From assembly GCA_037501455.1 (NCBI GenBank), contig CM074856.1:99417001-99481000 (forward strand): a DNA stretch of 64,000 bases, in the 5' to 3' direction. The position numbers and the translations under genes were made by a program. This DNA comes from Lantana camara (Eukaryota; Streptophyta; Magnoliopsida; Lamiales; Verbenaceae). The notes under the pieces are model-generated. The model saw nothing but the letters and a program-made list of their open reading frames with translations, ran no database searches and was not told the DNA's origin. This document shows positions 1 to 10,799 of the stretch, piece by piece. Position 1 is the stretch's first letter; every line of letters starts with the position of its first letter.

Positions 1-186
1 ACGGTACACTTAAATATGCATATCACGAGCATCACGAATCTTATTGTTGTTGTACTTAATTTCTCACCAATCCAAATTGGTTATTGATGAATGATACTTA
101 TGTGATCAATATGACTCTACTTGTCTATGTGACATTTATGTAATTGTTTCTACAATCTGTTCCCTTGAGTTGTTTTCGTGTATTTG

Positions 187-289
187 GAGAGACGGGGTTC
201 TCTCACTTCTTATTGAGAGACGGGGTCCTCTCATTTCTTGTTGAAAGACGGGGTTCTTTCATTTCGTGTTTAAGAGACGGGGTCTCTTT
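187..289 (+). repeat. Tandem array of four hairpins upstream of PPT
   Basis: Four units start near 187, 215, 243 and 272, about 28 bases apart. Each has the plan arm-CGGGG-arm. The arms are GAGAGA/TCTCTC (187-204), GAGAGA/CCTCTC with one mismatch (215-232), GAAAGA/TCTTTC (243-260) and AAGAGA/TCTCTT (272-288). Units 3 and 4 differ from unit 1 in both arms, and pairing is kept. The same kind of array occurs in element G at 15308-15444. Confidence 0.85.
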
Positions 290-343
290 TGACTTGTGCA
301 TCATTTTGAAACTCGACAGTGGACCTGGGGACCAGGTCCTTTT

Positions 344-356
344 AAGGGGGGGAGAA
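344..356 (+). other. Polypurine tract of element A
   Basis: An uninterrupted purine run, AA followed by G8 then AGAA, ends one base before the LTR start TGTAACGCCCC. This is the position and composition of the plus-strand primer in Gypsy elements. A perfect 8-bp-arm palindrome (321-339) sits just upstream and is also present, with 7-bp arms, before the PPT of element G (15731-15748). Confidence 0.85.
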
Positions 357-357
357 T

Positions 358-2828
358 TGTAACGCCCCAATTTTTCCATTCATGTGTTATGTGATATTAT
401 ATTAATCTTCCTAATATTATATGCAACATATGTTCATGCAATTTTATGGAATTATTGTTAATGTGAGATTTATATGAATTAATTGATAATGTGACTAATT
501 GTTCATATATGATCTTATTTGATCACTTCTTGAAAATTGGTGGACTTAATTGCAAAAATTCTTTGGACTTAATTAATTATATGCTATGGAATGAAACTTG
601 ATTGCATGCACTCAAATATTCCAAGGACTAATATGCAAAATTGGTTGAGTCATCATATTTGGTGGAAGACTTTTGTAAATATCTCATTCATTTCTTCCAT
701 TCCATTCCATTCCATATTTCATCAAAAGTTTCACACAATTACACACACTCTTTCACGATTTTTACACCATGGAAGAGAAGGAGGAGATTTCATCATTCCA
801 AGTTAATTTCAAGAAGGAATTGCATGAGTTTGAGGCATCATCATCATCTTCATAGTTCCTTTCATCTTTCCATTCATTCTTTCAAGGTATATGTATGAAT
901 CTCTTGAGCATATTTGAAGTAGGGTTTGATGAATTGGATGTAATTCCTTGGTTATTTGAGATTATAAGCATGAGTAGGATCTTTAGACTTCAAAGCTTGC
1001 ATGAATTCTTATATGAAATGAGAGTTGGAGACCATGTAGATATATGGGATTTTGTGGATAAATTCTTGATGATTTGGTGCATGTTTCATGGATTACTTGA
1101 TTCCTAATTGATATATATGAGTTATATGCATGATATATGATTGTTTGGAGCATTTTGATTGAGTTTGCTTTGGGTTTTCATCCCTTTTCTTTCTTCCCCG
1201 AAGCTACCCCTGTTTTGGCCTTTTTTCCACCTCTGGAACAGTACCCGGCCGGGTACTTTTTGTGCATAAAAAGTACCCGGGCTGGTAGTTTTCCCCCGAA
1301 AAGCTTCTGTACTGCTTACCCGGGCGGGGAACTTTTCCCTTGAATTTTACCCGGCCGGGTACTCCCTCATCCGAACTCCAAATGACCTGATTTTTGATTC
1401 GTTGGAAAGCTATTGAAGTCTAGAACAACCTCCAATTAGAATCATCTCAATATCTCTTCCCATTTATGAGTTATGATCAATTCGTTTTGGTGTCGCTGCT
1501 TTCCCAACAAACTACACTCGCCTCACTTCAATTGTCCGCCATTTTCTCCTCGTTTTGAACTGGAAAAAGAGCCATATATTCTCAGAAAGGTCTTTGTGTC
1601 TAGTTTCATATCCAACAAGAAAAACTCAATTCCCACTTCTAGAATTAAAGATATTCCAGTTTTCCCTCAACATGTACATCTTCTAAAATTGCCCGTTTTT
1701 GCCAAACTTCACCAAAACCTCTATTATTGCATTCCTTTCACTCTCTTGGCTCCCCTATGTGAATTATATGATATATATACTTGTTTAATTGATAATCATG
1801 CTTCTACTTGACATTCCTTAAGTGTTATTGAATGACTTTGTTGATTATGACTTTGTCGTGCGTCTTAAATGATTCATACGGGTCGTGTCTCACGTACACA
1901 TGTCTATCTTGCACAGACCAGAATTCCCGGGGAGAGAAGCGAGCTCCGTAGGCCGTGTCCTACTTGTATTTTTTCAGTAAAGGTGAGGTTTAATTGTTAA
2001 TTGTAGGGAACTCGTATAACCCTACATGGATTTCAGGTTAAGTTGTATATCCTGTTATAAATCATGTACCATGTTGCCGTGATTGAACCATGATCATGTT
2101 ACCATGTTATCATGAATGGTGAAGGCTCGCAACCTTCCCGTTATTGAAGTGATGTAGTTCATGGATTGATGTAGTTTATTGGAGTGATGGAGTTTATTAG
2201 AGTGATGGAGTATTGGAGTGATGGAGTATTGGTGTGATAAGATTATTGGAGTGATGGAGTTATTGGAGTGACGGAGTTCATGAAACTGATACGTGTGCCA
2301 TTGAATTTTATGTTTACATATTAGTTTATAAATTGATTGATGTTGATAGTTATAACTTGCAGGTTATTTGCACTAATGTTTATAAATTAATTTTATGTTC
2401 ACTCAGTCTTTCGTAGACTGACACCCCACCTTTCAAGTTGTAGCGATCGTGTGCTAGGCGGGAGTTAGCATCGTGTCAAGTCACCCAGCTGAGTCTAGCA
2501 CTTCATACATTTCATGATATTGATATTGATATTTCTAGAGATAGTACATTATGGTTATGGTTAACGATTGGAGACTTTTGCATGTAAATTATAAGAAATG
2601 ATAATGTATTGATATGCTGAGCTTTCGGGTATTGGTTATATAACAAACTGATAATATTAAGCTTCCACTTTATTTTCTGCTGAATGTTAAGTTAGTCCCG
2701 CCTAGCTTGTTGCTTTATTTTATTGTCACCCGTTCGCTGCAGGTTGATTCATGTACGGACTATCCATTTCGTGTGTGGATCGGCCTATAGTGCTGGGGTG
2801 TGGCAACCCCACGTGTAGGGGTGCTACA
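358..2828 (+). mobile_element. LTR-A, 3' LTR of a Gypsy element
   Basis: The LTR runs from TGTAACGCCCC to GGTGCTACA (2471 bp) and abuts the PPT on its left. It interrupts the Harbinger-1 transposase gene, which starts directly after it; the left target-site copy is outside the window. Internal landmarks shared with other LTRs here: a leader ending in a splice-donor-like CAAG|GTATAT (about 884), GC palindromes (1241-1362), a CAGTCT...AGACTG hairpin with CTGAC (2404-2422), helix arms GCTAGGCGGGA (2453-2463) and TCCCGCCTAGC (2696-2706), and a wobble stem-loop (2737-2790, about 19 of 20 positions pairable). Confidence 0.85.
1241..1362. repeat. GC-rich palindrome array in LTR-A
   Basis: There are four copies of a palindromic motif in an AT-rich LTR. 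GTACCCGGCCGGGTAC (1241-1256) is a perfect 16-mer and TACCCGGCCGGGTA (1348-1361) a perfect 14-mer. Degenerate copies lie at about 1273-1288 and 1317-1332. Spacing is roughly 30-44 bases. The same 16-mer occurs in LTR-D at 37091-37106. Confidence 0.85.
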
Positions 2829-3600
2829 TTGTTAATCATGCTAAGGGATGTCTCGGTGCCTTGGATGGAACTTACGTTGACGTAATTATTCGCCAAAAGG
2901 ACTAATCCAAATATCGAACGAGGAAAGTTTCCGTGTCGGTTAATGTTCTAGGAGTTTGCAATCCGGAAATGAATTTCATCTACGTGTTGGCGGGATGGGA
3001 AGGGTCCGCCGCGAATAGCCAAGTACTACGTGATGCGTTACACTGGCCAAATGGTTTAAAGGTTCCAGCAGGTACGTAATGGTATATGTTGCATTCTTTC
3101 TTTGCATTTTGCTATATGTGGACTACTTAATGGATGTTCTTAATTTTGTAGGCTGCTACTATCTTGCTGACTGTGGTTATACGAACGCCGATGGTTTCCT
3201 CACACCGTATCGGGGAACCCGTTACCATTCAAAAGAGTGGGGTGCTGGAACAGCGGCTCCGCAAACTTCGAAGGAACTTTTTAACATAAGACACAGCAAG
3301 GCCCGGAATGTTATAGAGAGAGCTTTTGGGTTGTTGAAAGGGCGGTGGGCTATTTTACGCAGCAGGTCATGGTATCCTATCAAGGTGCATAATTGGACCA
3401 TATTGGCCTGTGCTGTTCTACACAACTTCATACGAACACAAATGGCAGTTGACCCAATAGAAGAAGAAGTCTTGTGGAACCTTGAGGAGTATGTTGGCGA
3501 CGATCGTGAGTACATCGGGAGTATAGAATCTAGTCCGTTGTGGACAAATTTTCGTGATAACATGGCTACAAGCATGTTCCGATCGTGGCGGCATCGTTGA
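2829..3600 (+). pseudogene. PIF/Harbinger DDE transposase, C-terminal remnant
   Basis: Two exons (2829-3071 and 3152-3600, intron bounded by GT...TAG) encode the DDE nuclease core of a PIF/Harbinger transposase. The catalytic residues are visible: D in GALDGTYV, D in YYLADCGYTN, and E in NVIERAFGLLKGRW. The usual C-terminal LHNFIR motif follows. An in-frame TAA at 2903-2905, where the family normally has an open frame, disrupts exon 1. The N-terminal helix-turn-helix part is cut off by the insertion of LTR-A at 2828 and lies outside the window. The protein would cut and paste the element together with its Myb/SANT partner, which is encoded just downstream on the same strand. It is inactive as it stands. 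Confidence 0.9.
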
Positions 3601-3944
3601 AAAATGGCATATCATGGCGACGACCACGTTGTTTAATTCAGTCCTAGTTGGAGTTGGAAGTTGTCTGTTAGATTTTTACATTTTGGCAATGCAATTACGA
3701 CTCTCGTTTTGATACCTTTGATATCTGTAATACTAAATTGATCACTGGTTGATTGGGTTGCTAACTAATGTATTCTGTCAGCAACACTCATTTGTATGCT
3801 TGCTTATTCGTTTACAACTCACCAGTACTATCCTGTGTTGCATTAAATATGCCAACCTGCTTACAATCTTATATCACTACATTAATGGTTGCTTTAAATC
3901 TATATTTTTTGTAGTCCATGTTAATCATTTTTGTGTATTTACAG
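3601..3944 (+). other. Harbinger-1 spacer between transposase and Myb ORF
   Basis: AT-rich noncoding DNA between the transposase stop and the Myb/SANT ORF. It ends in TTTACAG at 3944, which fits a splice acceptor or the start of the second transcription unit. I see no other feature. Confidence 0.5.
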
Positions 3945-4930
3945 GGAACGCGATGGCAGCCACCCGGGCAACAACAAGGATACGTACAGAGAAAGGCAAA
4001 ACAGAGAATTTGTCCCAGGCGGTTTTGGACGAAAAAAGAAGAAGAATGTTTGCTGGTGTCCCTTGAGGTTTTATATGCAGAAGGGATCAAGTTGGACGGG
4101 TCATTACGCAATAACTACATGGTTCGGCTTGCTAATATGATCGGAGATATGCTGCCCGACTGTGGAATTGAAGACAAGCACATGAAGTCTAAGATGGCGT
4201 TTGGAGGCGGACTCACAGAGCAATAGTTAGCATACTTGGTTCAAGTGGAGGTTCGGGGTTCATCTTCGACGATGACAACCACATAATTGTTCCACAAAGG
4301 CCGGACGCATGGAGCGACCAAGAGAAGGTACACATCACACCTTCAGTTGTCTTTTGTCTTTGACATCTTGTATGGAATTTGCCTTCAATTAACTCCAGAA
4401 ACTTGTCAAGTGCCATTGTTTGTGGTAGGTCTATAAGGAAGGGGTTAAGTTGGTCCGAGGAAAGGTATTTCCTTGGCTAGGCCGTTGGAATATTTTGTTT
4501 GGCACGGAACAAGCCACCGGCAATACCCCCATCGACGTTGGTGATGCATGCAATGATCTATAATGTGGCGACACAGAAGCTGCTAGTAGTCGTGGGCGGG
4601 GCCAAAAGGATAGTAACACTGCTCGTTCAGGAAATCACGTGGATTTGGTTGAAGAAGGGGATGATACCACTTCAATTACCCCCCCCTCCCCTCCCCAAGT
4701 GTTGATGATGGTGAGTCGAGGAAAAGTAGCACCAAACACCGACGCTCCTCAACCGTCGATGCCTCCCAAATCAAGGATTTGATGAGCGAACTTATGGAAT
4801 CTGCACAAGTGGCGCTGAATTCCCCTCCCGGCCACTTTGCCTCTGGTGCATCAACTTCGGCTCAACAACCATTCAATGATATCGCCGTGAAACAGGATGG
4901 GCTATACGATGCATTAATCTCATTGCCTGA
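3945..4930 (+). pseudogene. Harbinger-1 Myb/SANT-like ORF, N-terminal and middle part
   Basis: The second gene of a PIF/Harbinger element, a Myb/SANT-like DNA-binding protein that helps bring the transposase to the transposon ends. The domain begins at RRFWTKKEEECLL and continues through GSLRNNYMVRL, CGIEDKHMKSKM and, after a frameshift near 4195, VWRRTHRAIVSILGSSG. A following exon (about 4430-4560) has the usual YKEG...ILFGTEQATG motif. Then comes a low-complexity linker, and the C-terminal helix begins with GLYDALISLPD. The gene stops abruptly at 4930 inside the codon after LP, because LTR-J is inserted there; the rest resumes in frame at 42138. Several frameshifts and stops make it a pseudogene. 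Confidence 0.8.
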
Positions 4931-5166
4931 TGTAGCGCCTCCCCAGCACTATAACCCCGCACCGCAATACTCCCTGAGTGGAGGTTAGACCCAACACTTA
5001 GGAAATACTACGGCGAACGGTCAGGATAATATATGAATGGAGTATATGTCACAATGCAGCGGAAGATAAAGAGATTCAATTTTACCAATGAACGGGGAGG
5101 ATAACGTACAATGAGCTAGGATTATCATTATTGAGCAAAGCAGTTCACAAAAGAGTACAACAGGTT
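4931..5166 (-). mobile_element. LTR-J (solo LTR), left segment
   Basis: The minus-strand 3' end of an LTR (TGTAGCGCC on the plus strand), flanked by target site CCTGA at 4926-4930. The same CCTGA follows the right end at 42138-42142, so the pieces 4931-5166, 8065-10799 and 41984-42137 form one insertion of about 3.1 kb. It resembles the LTRs of the gag-only element at 50207. The conserved stem-loop is at 4962-5013 (about 18 of 19 positions pairable with wobble). Confidence 0.85.
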
Positions 5167-5620
5167 TGTAACGCCCCGAATCTCAGACAATCAGGTACGC
5201 TTGACACGTGTGGGTTGAGCGTTAGGATTTTAATTATTAATTTCATTTATTCAATTTATACGTGTTATATTAATTTTATAAATTTCTTTTTTACATGATT
5301 ATGTGAAAATACGTGAAAACGTGTCAATTTGCGGATTAGTGTATAATTGGAATTTGATTGCTACATGGATTAATCGCCGAGCATGAGTTAATTGCCTAAT
5401 TGTCCTTAATTACTCATTTTCTTTTCTTTAAGGGCTAAATTGCATGAAAACTTGTGGACTAAATTGATCATTTCCAAACCTTTTATCCTTAATTGCATAA
5501 CTTATAGAACTTGGAGGATTTGATCAGAAATACTATATTTTACCCCAAGATATATCGGTATATGCATCTCTTCGACAAACTTCATTTCTCATTTCATGCT
5601 AAACACCCAAATTTTCTTCC

Positions 5621-6092
5621 TCTCTCTATCGAGCCAAACACATCAAGAAGGCAAAGGAAGATTTCATCAAATTCATCAATTCTTTCCAAGAAAATTAGGA
5701 GTTTTGGAGCTTAATCATCCATATTCATCATCTTCTTCCATTTCTTTCATTCAAGGTATATATGTGATTACATGGGTGAATTCTTGAATTAGAGCTTGAA
5801 CCTAGGGTATGATTTTGATATAATAACTTGTCTATATGATGTTAAAAGCAATATCCTCTCTCTACCGAGCCAAACACATCAAGAAGGCAAAGGAAGATTT
5901 CATCAAATTCATCAATTCTTTCCAAGAAAATTAGGAGTTTTGGAGCTTAATCATCTATATTCATCATCTTCTTCCATTTCTTTCATTCAAGGTATATATG
6001 TGATTACATGGGTGAATTCTTGAATTAGAGCTTGAAGCTAGGGTATGATTTTGATATAATAACTTGTCTATATGATGTTAAAAGCAATATTC
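5621..6092 (+). repeat. 236-bp tandem duplication in LTR-B
   Basis: Two adjacent, nearly identical copies (5621-5856 and 5857-6092) cover the presumed leader end. Each carries a splice-donor-like TTCAAG|GTATAT (GT at 5756 and 5992). The copies differ at only a few positions, so the duplication is recent relative to the LTR family. Confidence 0.9.
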
Positions 6093-6357
6093 GAAGCTTT
6101 AGACTTGAATTCCTTGCATAAATCTTGAGAATTATGGAATTATATGTTAATTTGATATTGGAGCTTGAAGGGATAGTTATGTTGATCAAGGCATGAAACA
6201 TGTATCTATGTTGGGTTTTATTGCACTTTAAGCATACATACATGTTTCCTTTCATGAATTATAACATAAAGGATTGAATTATGTGAGTTTTGTTGAGATT
6301 GGAGGGGTGTTTGTATTTCTCCTGTTTTGCTGCTTTGTTTCTGCAGCTTCTGTAAAA

Positions 6358-6560
6358 CGGGAACGGCCCTTCCAGTTCCCTTTGTAAATGGGGAACGGTC
6401 GTTCCCATAGTTTGAATAGTGTGCATGGCGGCGAGGACGGGAATGACCGTTCCTATTTTGGCTTGCAAGCCGGAACGGCCGTTCCCATCTTCGGGGAGCA
6501 GTTTCGGGAGTGGGGGAACGGCCCTTCCCATTTTATACTAAAACCTGGAACGGCCGTTCC
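6358..6560. repeat. GC-rich palindrome array in LTR-B
   Basis: Six palindromic or near-palindromic copies of GGAACGGCCGTTCC. Perfect versions lie at 6472-6485 and 6547-6560. Variants lie near 6358, 6391 (GGGAACGGTCGTTCCC), 6440 and 6513. The array is about 1.2 kb from the LTR start, the same relative place as the differently sequenced arrays in other LTRs. Confidence 0.85.
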
Positions 6561-8259
6561 TAGCCTTCTGGAAGTGCAGAAACATTCTGCATAAAATTGT
6601 AATTTTGGGATCCAATTCCAATGGATTAATTGACCTCAATTTGTGATTATATGATCAATTACATGCCAAAACATGATATTTATATGCCATATTGTTTATT
6701 TCATGATGTCTAGTACTTGATCAAGCCGTGCGTCTTTTATGAAGTAATGTCCTTGAATTGTGGTCTCATGCACATATATTGTCCCGTTTCTTGTTCAATT
6801 ATTCTCCAGGGCGGAGATTGTCGAGCATGAGCACGTTCACGCATTCACGAGTCGTGTGTCGCCTGTCAGGTGAGGTTTAATTGCTAGTTATATAGAACCC
6901 GTATAACCTTTACGCGATCTTTCGGCTAAAGGTATTTATATCTATAATTTCCATGAAATCATTTATCATTTCATGTCATATTCATGAAAAGCAAGCAAGC
7001 AAGCCACGTTTCGTGCATGTTTAGGCGAGTAGCATGACCGTTCACGTTGGGCCCGAGGGTAGTGACTAGAGCCAACCGGGAAAGAAAGGGCTGACGGGTA
7101 ACTCTGGTGCTATTCTCACCACATTTGGGATGACCCTTGAATCCGCTAGGAGATTAGTGGAGGAAGGAGTTCTGGGCTTAGGGATTCATGTACCCTATGC
7201 TCAACATGTCGTGGATGGTAAAGGCTAGCTACCTTTCCATCATTGGAGGGAGAAGGAGACTGGGGACGGGTCCAGCACCACGGATTGTCCTCGGGTTATT
7301 GCATGATTTCCATTCCATGAACGTGTTATGTGATTACACTATTGCACGATTGCATGGTAATTGAATTGCATGATCGCCTATTAATTAACAAGCAAGCAAG
7401 CATGTTTTCGTGTACATTTGGAGTTAGGTTGGAGACCGCCCTCACTCGCCGGGGCCATGTATTGATTGCATGAAAATGAACAAGTATTTAATATTGATAG
7501 TTGTATTCTCGGGCGAAGGGTATTTATTCTCGAACATATATAACTCTATTTTACAAATCTTTACCCGAGAATATAACTTGCATGTTACTTGCGCTAATAT
7601 GTATTTAAACCCCTCACTCGGTCTTCACAGATTGACGCCTCCACCTTTCAGGTTATTGCAGGTGTACGCTAGGCGGGAAGTGAGTTGAGTCCAGTCCGGG
7701 TAGTCGAGTCATACACGGTGTATTTTATTTAATTGTTTATTTATTGTTCAAGGGAATTATGCTTAATGTTATTTGTTATGTATTTTAGGAGATGATAATG
7801 TATTGATATGAAAAGTTAGAACATAAATTAGTTGGTAAATGAGAAATGTCAGGATTTGATAAATGGAAATGTTTGATAGTAATTATTTTATGTTTCCGCT
7901 TTATTTTGTTGCATATATAAGTTAATCCCACCTAGCTTGTCGTGTATTGCATTGTCACCCGTTCGCTATAGGTTGGTTCATGTACGGATTTGCCCATTTC
8001 GTATGTGGATTGACCTATAGTGCGGGGGTGTGGCACCTCCACGTGAAAAGGGTGCTACAAGGTTGACATGCAAGGACAAAGTATGAGATGGTTTGTTTCT
8101 GTAGAGATTAGGCTTAAAACAGTGTACTCTTAGGATCGGATCCAACCTACAGTTGTAATGCTTTAAGATACCTCTAGTTGTCGTTCATTAATTCCTGAAA
8201 TCATGCATTTTAAAATAGGCGAGAGGGTTAGTCAAAGTGACTAAGTGAAAGGGGTATGA

Positions 8260-8263
<4 letters not shown>

Positions 8264-8302
<39 letters not shown>
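8264..8302. repeat. (TA)n microsatellite
   Basis: A pure TA dinucleotide run inside LTR-J. Confidence 0.95.
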
Positions 8303-8304
<2 letters not shown>

Positions 8305-10089
8305 CAAGAAGATCTTGATCTACAATATTAACAATAAGATATAGCAAATATGAAACGGTTTATGATATGTGTAAAACAGGGATAGGGGTAGTTTGGAATA
8401 TTTGCATAAATATGAACCGTTTGTAATATTAACTTTAATGCCCGCAAGCTACGCCTCTCCATCCATAACTCCTTAAATAATTGGTAAAATAGTATCGGGC
8501 TGATCAGGCTCCGATACTTCAATAAAACAAAGAGTATTAACTCCACTACTCCTTGATGTCAATAGGGAATCAAACCCTAGAGACCACGAACTAGATTCGG
8601 GAGGCAGCTATCTCTCCCTCATCCCTTGGCGTGGAGTAACTAACCTCCAGTTAAACCACTACCAAGAGGTGGTGGCAGTCCGCAGCACCAACAATACCCT
8701 CGGCCCGATACCTTCCGGGTAATTGCTCGCTACGGATACAGCCGGGGCCCATAACATGAATCAAGAACAATATTTTGCTTGCATAACTCGGAATCAATGT
8801 TTTAATAAAGTGGACTTGAAATATATAACGTCCTAGCAAAACGTTGATTCCGGCATGAAAGTATTTTCCCTTTAAAAAGGGATATGATAATATAGTATTA
8901 TGTATATAGGATAATAAATCATAAATAATAGGTAGGCTTGAAAATAGTTTTTATATAGATACGTATGTATAGGCATGATTCCAGTGGAAAACATTTTAAC
9001 TCTCACCTATACTGGTAGTCAGACATTGTAATGTGGATTCCAGTGCGCCTGAAAGTATTAACTACTATGGGCTTAGAACTAGGTTCCTTGTTTTAATTAA
9101 ATAAGCACATAAAACACATAATGTTCATGCATAAAAGGATTACACATTATTTTAATCAAGTAAACACATAGACTAAACTGTATCATGTTAGAGAATTCCC
9201 GGTAGACTCTAATTTTAACTGTTTAAGGGAAATTAAGTAATTAATCAGGTTTCATGAATTCTTTAACCACTTAAATATTTATTAATCACATTATAATCTT
9301 AATTATAACATTAGAAACGAAATTTAGAAGTTAATTTGACAATGTAGGTTATATTTTGAAAATAATTCACAATTTATCGATTTTTGGAATAATTTGGATA
9401 AAATCTTTATTTAAAAGTTCCAAAACTAATTTTGTAATTATTTTAATAATATTTTCGAAATAATCAGCTTATGGGTTGACCAAAAAGTCAAAGTTACTAT
9501 TGAAAACATTTACTATTCAATTTCTTATGAATTAAACACCTTATAACACAAAATCGAACACACACACTCACACACTATCACACATGCACTTAAAATTGTT
9601 TAAGAACAACATGAATATGTTCTTGAGCCTATTTGAATATTCAAAGAAGGTATATAACACACTTGATCATATTCATATTTGTAACATAGAATTTGAAGCA
9701 TAATATAGCAAAATATATTAATTCTCTATGAAAAATAATTCTAAATAAATTATTCTTGACATGAATTTAATCAAACAAGATCATAATTATTTAAACACAT
9801 ATTCATATCATATCATATCATAACTCATGCATTTAATTAAATAAAATGCATATATGTTATCACATTTTTCCTAAACTAGCATAAATAGCATATATTTCAT
9901 AAAATAAAATTCCTAAAGCATAATTTAATTAAATCTAAGCATGTTACTATTATTATCATACTAAGAACATGATATAAAGCATGAAATAATAAAAAAACAA
10001 GACTCATACCTTAGAGAAGAGAGGAGTGGCCGAACTAGGGAGAGAAAGTGAGTGATTTTGGTGTAGTTTTGGAAATGAGCTTGGAGGGG

Positions 10090-10097
10090 TATTTATA
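10090..10097 (-). promoter_or_regulatory. TATA box of LTR-J
   Basis: TATAAATA on the minus strand, followed by a CT-rich leader, at the same place as TATA boxes in the related LTRs (52578-52585, 57780-57787, 63540-63547). Confidence 0.6.
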
Positions 10098-10799
10098 CTT
10101 GGGATTTAGGGGCTTACCTTGCAATTTCGAAGAGTTTAGGGGAGATGTGGAAGCTTCATATCCTAAACAAATGCTTGGTAGTTATGGAAGAAATGTGGTT
10201 GTCTTATAGCTTAAACAAATGCTTGGTAACTATATAAGAATTGTGGAGAAATTGCATCCATTTATTAAAACTTTCTAGAAGGTCTAAAAATAAATATAAA
10301 ATGGTATAAAATTTATTCAAGAGTCGAGAAGTGAAAACTTGAAGTAGTAAATTAATGAAAGAATGAGTGAAAAATAAGCTTCGTTATGATTATAAATGTG
10401 GAATATTTAGAGTTTTCGTTTATAAATTATGAATATTAAAGATGATGAAAATCATGAGAAAATTATATAAACGAAGCTATGACGAAGGTTAAAGGTTGTA
10501 AAAATTATCATATTTTAGAGAAAAATTCAAGAAACGTTTTGACTAAAATTTCGAATATTGAATGAAAGCTAATTGTTTAAAATAAAATGACAATTTTTAA
10601 AAGGAAAAATATTTATAAAATATGCTATGGGTGGAATCGAGTTTTGGTAAATGTATGAAAATTCATAAAATAATTCAAGGATCATTTTGGTTATAATATT
10701 GAATATCGAAAGGTAGATGAGTAAAGAGTTATTTACGATCGAACTATAAGCTAGGGTTTTACCGATTTTTGATGCTACTAGAGTTAGGATGGGAATTAT

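Larger units (their letters stand above)
1..357 (+). mobile_element. Gypsy element A, 3' end of internal region
   Basis: This is the stretch of a Ty3/Gypsy element just before its 3' LTR; the rest lies left of the window. It is homologous to the internal region of element G: both contain a gene-end-like segment beginning ACGGTACACT, a tandem hairpin array, a GGACCTGG...CCAGGTCC palindrome (321-339) and a purine tract directly before TGTAACGCCCC. I see no reading frame across the hairpin array: the 28-base period is not a multiple of three. Whether element A is autonomous cannot be judged from here. Confidence 0.8.
5167..8059 (+). mobile_element. LTR-B, solo LTR with 5-bp TSD
   Basis: A single LTR from TGTAACGCCCC to GGTGCTACA (2893 bp), flanked by a perfect direct repeat AGGTT (5162-5166 and 8060-8064). 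No internal region, PBS or PPT is present, so it is a solo LTR left by LTR-LTR recombination. It sits inside LTR-J. Internal landmarks: a tandem 236-bp duplication, a palindrome array, helix arms GCTAGGCGGGA (7668-7678) and TCCCACCTAGC (7926-7936, one mismatch), and a 21-position stem-loop (7966-8020) in which I count every position as Watson-Crick or G-U. Confidence 0.92.
8065..10799 (-). mobile_element. LTR-J, middle segment
   Basis: The main body of LTR-J on the minus strand. It contains an AT microsatellite, a self-complementary GTTAGTCAAAGTGACTAAG (about 8229-8246) that carries a CTAAC branch-point-like sequence on the minus strand, and a TATA box (10090-10097). A CT-rich leader follows, ending in a donor-like CTAAG|GTATGAG (minus strand, about 10012). 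The sequence is collinear with the LTRs of the gag-only element at 50207-53731. It is interrupted by element G at 10800. Confidence 0.85.

Noticed and set aside
6388..6594. Short frame across the LTR-B palindromes
   Set aside because: It is open only because of the repeated GGAACGGCC motif; related LTRs have no frame here.
5167..8059. Full-length element at LTR-B
   Set aside because: A perfect TSD surrounds a single LTR with no PBS, PPT or second LTR, so it is a solo LTR.
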